Below, piece by piece: positions 56,344-64,000 of a stretch of 64,000 nucleotides of DNA. The notes under the pieces are model-generated. The model was not told the origin of the DNA and did not search any database. It saw only the letters and a list, made by a program, of their open reading frames with translations. The translations under genes were made by a program, and so were the position numbers. The DNA is from an uncultured Rubripirellula sp. (GTDB lineage: Bacteria; Planctomycetota; Planctomycetia; Pirellulales; Pirellulaceae): assembly GCA_938075415.1 (NCBI GenBank), contig CALJHC010000004.1, forward strand, positions 124,001-188,000. Direction: 5' to 3'. Position 1 is the first letter of the stretch. Every line of letters starts with the position of its first letter.

Positions 56344-57870
56344 ATGCTTTACAAGTTCACCCATTCTGAAACCGTGCGAAAGACCCTGCTAATAGGTGTG
56401 GTACTTTTTGCATCGACTGTTAATCGTTCAATCATCGCCGAAGATGCCCCATTCAAGACAGACGTTTCGCTGGCAGACTTAATTGAATCAAAGGATTACG
56501 CCGCAGCATTCGAGAAGATTCAGGCTGGCGAAGACGTCAACCAAAAGCAAGCCGATGAAATGACACCACTGCATTGGGCGGTCTACCACGGGCATAATGC
56601 TCTCACTGACAAACTGCTCGCAGTTGGTGCAAATCCAGATCCAGTCAACCGCTATGGAGTTCCACCGTTGTGGATAGCCTGCCGCAATGGCGACTCGTCG
56701 TCGGCAACCCATCTTCTGAACGCCGGTGCCGAACCCAACTTTGCCTTGCGGGGAGGCGAAACCATGCTGATGACCGCCTCTCGAACAGGATCAGCACCAA
56801 TCGTGCAATCACTGCTTGATCACGGAGCGATCATTAATGCCCAAGAGCAAAATAAGCAGACTGCATTGATGTGGGCAGCGGCAGAAGGCAACCTTGATGC
56901 GGTTGACACCTTGATTCGCAACGGAGCTGATGTGCACCTAACGCTGGACTCAGGATTTAACGCTTTCTATTTCGCTGTAAGGGAAGGATTTGGCGAAGTT
57001 GCTTTTCGGCTGGTAGAAGCAGGCATTGATACCAATGCAAGAATGAAACCCAAACGTAAAGCATCCAAGGGACCGAGCAATGGCATGAATGCCTTGTTGC
57101 TCGCAATTGAAAACGGACATTTCGAACTCGCAAAACAACTAGTGTGCAAAGGAGCCGATCCAAATTCCGTGACAACCGGCTATGCACCCCTGCATGCGAT
57201 TACCTGGGTTCGCAAGCCGATCCGAGGCGATGGGGATCCTCCGCCAACAGGCTCCGGAACGTTGACCAGCCTTGAATTGGTGAAGTTTCTGATCGAGCAG
57301 GGAGCCGATGTGAATATTCGACATCGAAAACACTCCGCTCGGGGAAGCGGATTGAATCGGACTGATGCCACCCCTATTCTTCTGGCTGCGGAAACCGGCG
57401 ACCTTCCATTCATCAAACTGCTAATTCAACATGGCGCTGACCCACAGAGCACCAATGTCGATCACGTTACCCCACTGCTTGCCGCCTCCGGAATCGGAGT
57501 CTTAAGCAATGGTGATGAGTCAGCAGGCACAGAGAAAGACGCGATCAACACCATACGCTTTTTGATCGATGCTGGAGCCGAGATCAATTCTGTTGATGAT
57601 CAGGGAAAAACGGTGATGCACGGTGCTGCTTTTAAAAGCTGGCCAACTCTGATCAATTCTCTGCACCAGTGGGGCGCTGACCCCAAAATTTGGAACACAA
57701 AAAATAGCGACGGATGGACACCCCTAATGATTGCTGAGGGAAATCGCCCGGGTAACTTCCGCCCCTCCCAGCCGACCATCGATGCAATTGAAGAACTGCT
57801 CAGGATTGAAACCAACAGTAACGTCGACCCCGCAAAGATACCAAAGAAGAATCTGGGAAATGCTCGATAA
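56344..57870 (+). CDS. exported ankyrin repeat protein
   Basis: A 508-residue protein with a signal peptide (about 1-33) and about ten ankyrin repeats from residue 45 to 490 (T-P-L-H-W-A, G-A-D-P, T-A-L-M-W-A-A, A-P-L-H-A-I). One repeat is interrupted by a loop rich in Gly/Pro (G-D-G-D-P-P-P-T-G-S-G). It lies 105 bp after DUF1552 on the same strand; this three-gene order recurs in planctomycetes. A periplasmic scaffold role is likely. Confidence 0.92.
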   Translation: MLYKFTHSETVRKTLLIGVVLFASTVNRSIIAEDAPFKTDVSLADLIESKDYAAAFEKIQAGEDVNQKQADEMTPLHWAVYHGHNALTDKLLAVGANPDPVNRYGVPPLWIACRNGDSSSATHLLNAGAEPNFALRGGETMLMTASRTGSAPIVQSLLDHGAIINAQEQNKQTALMWAAAEGNLDAVDTLIRNGADVHLTLDSGFNAFYFAVREGFGEVAFRLVEAGIDTNARMKPKRKASKGPSNGMNALLLAIENGHFELAKQLVCKGADPNSVTTGYAPLHAITWVRKPIRGDGDPPPTGSGTLTSLELVKFLIEQGADVNIRHRKHSARGSGLNRTDATPILLAAETGDLPFIKLLIQHGADPQSTNVDHVTPLLAASGIGVLSNGDESAGTEKDAINTIRFLIDAGAEINSVDDQGKTVMHGAAFKSWPTLINSLHQWGADPKIWNTKNSDGWTPLMIAEGNRPGNFRPSQPTIDAIEELLRIETNSNVDPAKIPKKNLGNAR

Positions 57871-57941
57871 AACAATTTGGATTCCAATCAGGATCCAAAT
57901 CATTAAAAGGCCATCTCATCACAGAACGCCTCAGAATCTAG

Positions 57942-57996
57942 TCGTTCATCAGGGTCGTCGCGCATCAGGGTCGTCGTTCATCAGGGTCGTCGTTCA
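57942..57996. repeat. 16-bp tandem repeat, about 3.5 copies
   Basis: Unit of the form TTCATCAGGGTCGTCG, with ATCAGGG at 57948, 57964 and 57980 (spacing 16). Copies differ at one or two bases. It is too short and too close-packed for CRISPR; it lies between the ankyrin and hydrolase genes and could form mRNA structure. Confidence 0.8.
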
Positions 57997-58034
57997 ATTA
58001 ATGATCAAGTCACTCAAGTTCCCCCAAAGTGGAC

Positions 58035-58994
58035 ATGCTAATCATGCAAGTAATTTCAGGAACGTTACCGTTCAACACGCTTCGCTCGCTAATCCTCATT
58101 GCCATCACTTTGGGTGTCACCAGCAAGCCCGAAACGTTCTGCCATGCTCAGGAAAAATCACCCAATGCCATCTCTGCGTCCGAGAATCGATTGATCTGGT
58201 CTGACCTAGCGCCAGGGGAAACAACGAAAGAAAGTGGAAACACACTTCCAAGTCGAAAAACTGACAACCCGCTCATTACTCGCGTCGAGGCAATTACTCA
58301 ACCAACACTTGATGTCTTTCCAGCAGAGAATCCGACCGGTGCAGCAGTGCTAATTCTGCCGGGTGGTGGATTCCGGTACGTCGTCACCGATCTTGAGGGT
58401 TCCGAGGCGGCAAAGTGGCTCAATGACCTGGGAATCACCGCGTTCGTATTACGGTATCGAACAAATACCTCACGGGACGGTGCTTGGAAACGTCCGTTGC
58501 AAGATAGCCAACGAGCAATGCGGCTGATTCGAGCCAATTCTGAGAAATGGAACCTCAAGACGGATCAAATTGGTTTACTTGGATTTTCCGCAGGCGGCCA
58601 GGTAGCGGCGGTGCATCTCACTTCTCAAAAGGCAGCCTACAGGCCCGCTGACTCGATTGACCAGCAACGTTTCCAAGCTGATTTTGGAATTCTGATTTAC
58701 CCTTGGCAAATCTATGATGCAGAAAACCGACAGTTGATTTCACCGATCAAGGTGACTCAGAAGACACCACCCTCCTTCATCGTTCACACCCATGATGATG
58801 GATCCACTTCCCTGGGAGCTGTCTTCTTTTACGCGGCTCTCAAGCAAAACCAGATTGCTGCTGAGTTGCATGTTTACCAAAATGGCGGCCATGGTTACGG
58901 AACTCGCCAGCGTCCTAATTCAGCTATTGGAAGCTGGAAAGATCGTGCTACCGAATGGCTGCAAATTAATCACCAAACACACCCGTCACCTTGA
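58035..58994 (+). CDS. exported alpha/beta hydrolase (acetyl xylan esterase-like)
   Basis: A 319-residue esterase. Signal peptide about 1-38. The oxyanion motif is P-G-G-G-F, the nucleophile lies in G-F-S-A-G-G, the acid is Asp in H-D-D-G-S and the His is in N-G-G-H-G-Y-G. This resembles the BD-FAE / acetyl-xylan esterase group in planctomycetes, which releases acetyl groups from plant or algal polysaccharides. The frame opens at a GTG at 58029; ATGs at 58035 and 58044 are better starts. Confidence 0.87.
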   Translation: MLIMQVISGTLPFNTLRSLILIAITLGVTSKPETFCHAQEKSPNAISASENRLIWSDLAPGETTKESGNTLPSRKTDNPLITRVEAITQPTLDVFPAENPTGAAVLILPGGGFRYVVTDLEGSEAAKWLNDLGITAFVLRYRTNTSRDGAWKRPLQDSQRAMRLIRANSEKWNLKTDQIGLLGFSAGGQVAAVHLTSQKAAYRPADSIDQQRFQADFGILIYPWQIYDAENRQLISPIKVTQKTPPSFIVHTHDDGSTSLGAVFFYAALKQNQIAAELHVYQNGGHGYGTRQRPNSAIGSWKDRATEWLQINHQTHPSP

Positions 58995-59180
58995 CGCCTG
59001 TCAGAGCCCAAGCATCCCTCGCATGGTCCCTTTGGCTGACCTGCGATTGCGTCTCCGCAATGGAAAAATCCGATTGAGCTAGGCAGTCCTGCTCAATAAC
59101 GTTTGCGATACTTCATGCTACCGGCAGGGTTGGGAAACATGACTGATCATAATATTTTCACCTGTCGACGAAACAGCTTT

Positions 59181-61265
59181 TCACTTTTGATCGACACGTC
59201 CCTCACCCGCAAGCTCAATCAAGTCGGGCCAGTCGTAATGCCGTAAGACTCCGTGGATCGCCGAACTCAGACAACCATCAGGGGCAGAAAGTTGAGTTAC
59301 CGAAGCCCATGAATCTGGAGTGTTCGATAGGTGGATGGAACTGAACTGTTCGGACATCAACGCGGCAGCATGGATAGCAACGATGGCTGACTGGCCTGAA
59401 GCAAAAAGCTCAATCCCGCGGACTTTCTGATTGACCTGCGTCTCCGAGGATAATTTTGCATTATTTGTGTTCGCCGGACTGTCGGTTGGCCGCAATAAAT
59501 TAACCGATTTTGCAACCGCGATCAGATCTTTCACTTGCAATTCAACCATTGACTGACCGAGCAAGTAAGCAAGGTAAAAAGTCTTCCAATCGGTTAGGAC
59601 TGGGTCATTTTCCCTAGTCGAGGTGAACCCTTGCCCTGCAAGATCCACAAGTAGGACGGAGTAGCCTTTTTTGACCAGAGCGGCGGTCTCGACCCTTTCG
59701 TTCAAACCACCAACAAGGCCTTGGTCGTGCAAGACAATGCACCATTGACCACTTGGACGATCAGGATGGACCTGACCAATCGGAATGCTTCTTCCCTCCA
59801 ATTCCAGCACACCACACTCAACAGATCCAACCTCTGTCGACACCACGCCACGATCGTGATACTCAATTGCCGATGAAGCTCCTTCTTCGATTCGCAGGAC
59901 TTCTCGCACCACGCCTCGCTTTTGTTCTGCTGTCGCTCCACTCCAAAAATCAGAACGCGACTGGGCCAGTCGCTGTTCATGCTGCCGATTCAAATCAGCA
60001 ATCGATAACTCATCCTCAAAGCTGGTCAACACCTGACCGGTTGCCGTGCAGATTAAATCATCAGCTGGCCGAGCCGTAATTTCAACCGCTTCCACGGGCT
60101 GGTCAATATCCATTAACCATCTTCGCATCCAGTGCGTGATGGTGGCAAGATTTTGCGGCTGCACACCGTGGTTGCCTTCAATTTCAACAAGGTCCACGTT
60201 TTCGGGTAAACCCAATCGCCCATAGACCATTTTGGACTGCCGAAACGTCTCCCAGCTTCCATTGATGTCAAAGAAATCATTTGAGGTTGCGCTAATCAAC
60301 GTCGGCTTGGGGGCACGCATGATGACGTAATCTGGATGATCTAATCCGAACGCAATCTGTGAAAAAATATTTTGCTCAGCATCCTGTGGACCGATCGTTT
60401 CAATAAGTCGCCGGAAATTTGTCAAGTAACATGCCGGTGCCGCGCATCGTATACGATCATCCAATGCCATGACGTAACTCGTTAGTGTGCCGCCACCTGA
60501 ACATCCTGTGTAACCAATTTTCGATGAGTTGATTTCCGGGCGAGAGCAAAGGTAGTCGACCGCCCGCATACCATCCCATATGCGATACGATGCCGTATTC
60601 CGACCAACTAAAGTTGATCCAACGCCAATCAACATGTGCTCGGTGGTGGTGCCAACGAACAATGGTTCACCTTCGTCATCCAGGATCTGAGATCGCTCAC
60701 CTTGTCCAATCGGGTCAAAACAGATTGCCGCCATACCGTGACGCGCGAACATGATCCCAAACCGCTGGTTATAGTCCGCTGTTTTGGCAGTTCGACTATG
60801 TCCACTTGAAACAGCAATTCCAGGGACGGGACTTTCCTCACTTGCCTGATCGGGAAGGTAAAGATTTGCGGTCACATGGTGGTTAGGCTGACTTTCAAAA
60901 ATCACTTTTTCAATCCGATAACCAACAGCTTGGATAACCCCAACGGTTTTGGCGTTCAAAGCTCCACGCTCAGGCAGTCCACCCAACTGCTCAATGAGAA
61001 ATGCTCGATGAAGCTTTTGGTATTTGGTGATCATTGCCGGAGTCTTCAACTCCTTAATCTTTTCAACACGCTGCTCAAGAAAGCCAAAAGCATTTTGCTG
61101 CAAACGTTCGTAGACATTCGCTGCCTGTTGATCTCTGGTCGTCAAAAACGACTCAAAACCTTGCCCGTGGGCAGCCCGTCCTGAAGACAGGCCGAAACCG
61201 AAAGCAACTATCACCACGGCACTGGTCCAACGCACCACCGTCACTCTGTATTTTTCTTGAACCAT
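59181..61265 (-). CDS. exported tandem alpha/beta hydrolase (acetyl xylan esterase family)
   Basis: A 694-residue exported protein with two hydrolase-like halves. Signal peptide about 1-34. The first domain (about 70-400) has S-S-G-H-S-R and a nucleophile motif G-C-S-G-G-G, with D in N-D-F-F-D and H in G-N-H-G, so it should be active. The second half (about 470-690) repeats the fold (H-D-Q-G, V-D-L-A-G-Q-G) but its nucleophile position reads A-S-G-Q-S-A, so it may be degenerate. It converges on the 58035 gene. The frame opens at 61310; 61265 starts just before the signal peptide. Confidence 0.85.
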   Translation of the reverse strand: MVQEKYRVTVVRWTSAVVIVAFGFGLSSGRAAHGQGFESFLTTRDQQAANVYERLQQNAFGFLEQRVEKIKELKTPAMITKYQKLHRAFLIEQLGGLPERGALNAKTVGVIQAVGYRIEKVIFESQPNHHVTANLYLPDQASEESPVPGIAVSSGHSRTAKTADYNQRFGIMFARHGMAAICFDPIGQGERSQILDDEGEPLFVGTTTEHMLIGVGSTLVGRNTASYRIWDGMRAVDYLCSRPEINSSKIGYTGCSGGGTLTSYVMALDDRIRCAAPACYLTNFRRLIETIGPQDAEQNIFSQIAFGLDHPDYVIMRAPKPTLISATSNDFFDINGSWETFRQSKMVYGRLGLPENVDLVEIEGNHGVQPQNLATITHWMRRWLMDIDQPVEAVEITARPADDLICTATGQVLTSFEDELSIADLNRQHEQRLAQSRSDFWSGATAEQKRGVVREVLRIEEGASSAIEYHDRGVVSTEVGSVECGVLELEGRSIPIGQVHPDRPSGQWCIVLHDQGLVGGLNERVETAALVKKGYSVLLVDLAGQGFTSTRENDPVLTDWKTFYLAYLLGQSMVELQVKDLIAVAKSVNLLRPTDSPANTNNAKLSSETQVNQKVRGIELFASGQSAIVAIHAAALMSEQFSSIHLSNTPDSWASVTQLSAPDGCLSSAIHGVLRHYDWPDLIELAGEGRVDQK

Positions 61266-61368
61266 CGAATCTCGCCACCTAAACAATTGTGAAAAAAGAT
61301 GCCTCGACAAACGTTTTTTTCTGCGTCAAAAACAAGCTTATCAAATGTTAAAAAAACCGATGAATCAG

Positions 61369-62157
61369 TTAGTCGAGATCGAGAAAACTTCGCATCGCAG
61401 ATCCTTCGCGACAATACCAGTCAAACAGAGTCCGAACGTCAAACCCGACGTTGAAGTGTTTGATTCCCATCTCCAAGTAAGAAGCCACCCCTTTGGAATC
61501 GTTCAGTTCAACTCTTGTCGCAATCCCAGCCCCAGCTGATTCCTCAATCATAAAACGCTCAGCTGCTTTCACCTCGGGGTGGTGGAACTCGCCTGTCAAG
61601 CCAATGCTATTTGCGTAGTCTGCTGGTCCAAACTGCACCATATCAATCCCCGGCACCGCGAGTATTTCCACCAGATTCTCGATTGCCTCTCGCTTCTCAA
61701 TCATCAATACAATCACCACCTCGTCCAACGCATTGGCCCAATCAACCGAACCACCATCGAGCAAATTAGCTCGCTGCAGGTTAACCCCACCAAGCCCACC
61801 TGATTGCGGGCGTTCACTGCGAACACATTGAACGCATTGACGAGCATCATCGGCACTTCGGATATCTGCAAAAAGCACACTCTGAAACCCGGCACCCATG
61901 GCGCGAACCGCAGCGTGCATCCTTGATTCCTGCTCAACTTTGATCATGCCCGTAAGGTGATCAAAAAGCTCGATGGATCGTCCCAATTCCTCCAATGACC
62001 GATGGTCATAGGGTGCGTATTCGGCGCTGAACTCAACGTAATCAAAAACCTTGCTGTTTCCAATCAACTCGATCACCGTAGGCCAAGACGACAGAATACG
62101 AGTTCCCAACGTTGGCTTACCGTGATTGAGCAAATGGCGAAGGCGATTCGTTCGCAT
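61369..62157 (-). CDS. HpcH/HpaI family aldolase-like protein, altered active site
   Basis: A 262-residue TIM-barrel protein of the HpcH/HpaI aldolase/citrate lyase family, which cleaves 2-keto-3-deoxy acids. The metal ligands are conserved: Glu in M-I-E-K-R-E-A and Asp in F-G-P-A-D. But the general base His of the D-x-E-H-A-P motif is Tyr here (A-E-Y47-A-P-Y), and the Arg/Pro-rich element that normally binds substrate is replaced. It may therefore be a different lyase or a non-catalytic relative. It is expected to be cytoplasmic (no signal), unlike most neighbours, and lies 103 bp upstream of the tandem hydrolase on the same strand, so the two may be co-transcribed. Confidence 0.85.
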   Translation of the reverse strand: MRTNRLRHLLNHGKPTLGTRILSSWPTVIELIGNSKVFDYVEFSAEYAPYDHRSLEELGRSIELFDHLTGMIKVEQESRMHAAVRAMGAGFQSVLFADIRSADDARQCVQCVRSERPQSGGLGGVNLQRANLLDGGSVDWANALDEVVIVLMIEKREAIENLVEILAVPGIDMVQFGPADYANSIGLTGEFHHPEVKAAERFMIEESAGAGIATRVELNDSKGVASYLEMGIKHFNVGFDVRTLFDWYCREGSAMRSFLDLD

Positions 62158-62690
62158 GGAAAATCATCCTGATCCGTTGTCACTGAAAAATGATCCTTCG
62201 AAAAACCAGCAGTTTTACGATCTGGAACAGGCGATCAACATAACACGTAACCGTCAGCAACGCGCGTTTTGGACAAAATGCAATCAGTTCTTCTGGCCAG
62301 AAGAAACAACACCGACCAGTTGAGGACGCAATCGCTCTATTTCAATCTCAGTCAAACGTCAGGCTGATGCCGCATGTGACGCCATCTGTTGAAAGGATGA
62401 CGAAGATAAATCACCCAAGACCAAAAGCTCGTTTCGTTGCGTCAAACTTTGTTCTTCTCTTCGATCCGAATCGCCCCGCCCGGTCAACAACGACAAGGTC
62501 AAGATGACCACGACCTTCGTGACGCCCGACCCAGTTTTAAGACAATGGAAACCGGCCTGATGACTGCAAGCTGAGCCCACCTGATGGGAAAAGAATCAAC
62601 CGATGACGTCGCACCTGCATACCTGGCTCGCAAAATGCAATCGAATCTCGACCAACAGTGCTGCAACTGACGTCGGCTGCACAAGAAAAA
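62158..62690. other. 530-bp spacer
   Basis: The region between the aldolase and the 63758 gene. Small frames (62126-62323 plus, 62359-62580 minus) are not supported by domain or ribosome binding site. Confidence 0.4.
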
Positions 62691-63758
62691 TCAGCGAGTC
62701 GTTGTGCTTTTCGCCTCGGCCTTTCGCATCTCGTACTGAACTTTACGTTCAACGATCTGATCGATGCGTGCGGAATCTACCACGAAGAACTGAGGATCGT
62801 CGATCGCAAAAGGTGTCGACCAAGTGCGACCGTCATTCTGGTTACAGATATTGAAGAAAAAGGATGTAACGCGTTCGGCTTCGTATCCATAGGGAAATTG
62901 ACTGACCATTAAGTCACGACCGGTCAGGTTCTCGACCCCTTTGCGGGCAAAATAATGAATTTGGCCATCAGCACTTACCGACATTCCAAATGTCCACCAG
63001 CCAAATTGGTCTGCCGGAATTTTCTTAACGGGGAAGTCATGGCCAAGTGTGTTCCCTCGAACCTTGAGCAAGGCTGAATCCTGCTCAATCCCGCGACTGG
63101 TTTTGCTTCGAAAGTGGACCCAGATTCCGGGCCAGTACGCCTCACTCTGCATCGACGTGCCAATGGAAAAGAGACCTTGACGAGGCTTTTCGGCGGTCGT
63201 TCTGACACCGAGCCGAATACCGAAATGTGGTCCGGTTCGATTTTCCCAAACATCAGGATGCGGAAGGTAAAGACGCACGACGCAACTGGGCATCTCGCGA
63301 GCATGAATCGATGAACCCAAACGCGTTGAGACGTTCATGATCAAATCATCTTGCTGGACATCGTAAGACTGTGTCTTGGGAACACCCGAGTGCATGGTCG
63401 TTATCTGCAGTGAGTGATCACTGCCGGGCAACCCATTGGAGGGCGTTGGAATCACCATCAGGGAATCCGGCTGCCCGCGTTCCGGTCCCTCTGACCAGCG
63501 CCGATTCTTCGAATAAGCCATCGGACCGTAAGTGAGTTCATTCTGCTCTCTGGAACTCTTGGGGAAATTGTGAACGAACTTCCAGTCCGGGTCCTCAAAG
63601 TTGTCACCAACGTACTCAATTTGCTTCCCTGTCCCGGGTACGGGAATTTGCGTTCGCGAATAAATGGGCGACTGCCCCGCCACTCGCGATGAATCCCCAA
63701 GGAAAGAAGCCCCCAAAATGGCAACCGGTAACGCGAGGTGATGGAAGAAATTTCGCAT
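62691..63758 (-). CDS. exported conserved protein of unknown function (jelly-roll-like)
   Basis: A 355-residue exported protein. Signal peptide about 1-28 (AGQ). The body has alternating beta-strand patterns with Trp and Tyr clusters (F-G-W-W-T-F-G-M-S-V, D-G-Q-I-H-Y-F-A-R-K), fitting a concanavalin-like lectin/glucanase fold. The first 70 residues carry D-N-F-E-D-P-D-W-K-F and R-R-W-S-E-G-P-E-R-G-Q. It may bind or cleave a glucan. The last 20 residues are Lys/Arg/Glu-rich. I do not recognise the family by name. Confidence 0.78.
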   Translation of the reverse strand: MRNFFHHLALPVAILGASFLGDSSRVAGQSPIYSRTQIPVPGTGKQIEYVGDNFEDPDWKFVHNFPKSSREQNELTYGPMAYSKNRRWSEGPERGQPDSLMVIPTPSNGLPGSDHSLQITTMHSGVPKTQSYDVQQDDLIMNVSTRLGSSIHAREMPSCVVRLYLPHPDVWENRTGPHFGIRLGVRTTAEKPRQGLFSIGTSMQSEAYWPGIWVHFRSKTSRGIEQDSALLKVRGNTLGHDFPVKKIPADQFGWWTFGMSVSADGQIHYFARKGVENLTGRDLMVSQFPYGYEAERVTSFFFNICNQNDGRTWSTPFAIDDPQFFVVDSARIDQIVERKVQYEMRKAEAKSTTTR

Positions 63759-64000
63759 TGCTTCACAGAGGGAAAGAGGTTGGTTTCAGTGTCGAACCGA
63801 GTTGAAAGAATCGGATCAGCACACCGTCATAATTAACCCTCAAACTTGAGCCAGCCTCTATTTCTCCCTCAACCAGTTGAACACCTGCGCAATTCCGCAA
63901 AACCCGATCATTTGGAAGTGCTCTGAGCCGTTTCAGACTTGAACAAAAACTGCAATGCAAACAGAAAACGTCCCTCAGTCCCAATAATTCATGCCAGATA

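Noticed and set aside
63763..64000. Possible C-terminus of a gene entering from the right edge, minus strand
   Set aside because: The frame is open to the edge, but the composition (clustered Cys, Leu and Arg) is not domain-like; it cannot be judged without the next sequence.

Overview
The window reads as chromosome of a marine-type planctomycete, most likely a Rhodopirellula or Rubripirellula relative in the Pirellulaceae. The evidence is the protein families present: a planctomycete-type ECF sigma factor, secreted haem proteins with DUF1592 and DUF1552 partners, DUF1080 domains, several sulfatases and long exported beta-propeller/cytochrome c fusions. Base composition is moderate, and intergenic spaces of 0.3-1.4 kb are common. 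I saw no tRNA, rRNA, CRISPR array, prophage or insertion sequence. The species assignment is inference.

Left part (about 0.7-26.4 kb): a type II secretion (T2SS) locus bracketed by a family of small exported proteins. The core operon on the minus strand runs gspE-F-G-H-I-J-L-M (13713 down to 5515), mostly with ATGA overlaps or very short gaps. The secretin gspD (20212-17921) and gspK (26382-24712) lie apart on the same strand. Between gspE and gspD sit an exported protein of unknown function, an ECF sigma factor and a Ser/Thr kinase. Around this machinery are nine small secreted paralogues (about 140-155 aa) that share a signal peptide followed by F-G-[LI]-x14-R-G at invariant spacing, then a D-x-x-[SNT]-[GST]-S motif. 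Six of them form three two-gene units, each with an 'A' type gene first and a 'B' type gene second (4081/3570 minus; 20885/21392 plus; 22909/22401 minus). Strong terminators end these units. I do not recognise the family. It is the best candidate here for an undescribed system, for example T2SS-exported, pairwise-assembling surface proteins.

Middle and right part (27-64 kb): exported redox and polymer-degrading enzymes. In order: a Tat-type multicopper oxidase with an SCO copper chaperone; an S15-type hydrolase with a sulfatase-DUF1080 fusion; a Tat-type unknown with a second sulfatase; a beta-propeller/PKD/cytochrome c/carbohydrate-binding fusion; a secreted beta-propeller; a 1205-residue DUF1080/PA14 protein with five haem sites; an SMP-30/esterase fusion; a large exported FAD oxidoreductase; the planctomycete cassette cytochrome c-DUF1592 / DUF1552 / ankyrin; two alpha/beta hydrolases; an HpcH/HpaI-type aldolase with an altered active site; and a secreted unknown. 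Together this suggests periplasmic or surface oxidation, desulfation and de-esterification of complex polysaccharides, with electrons passed to c-type haems.

A membrane-anchored protein runs off the left edge. Many start codons are uncertain because Shine-Dalgarno sequences are weak; where a start was moved inward, the reason is given.
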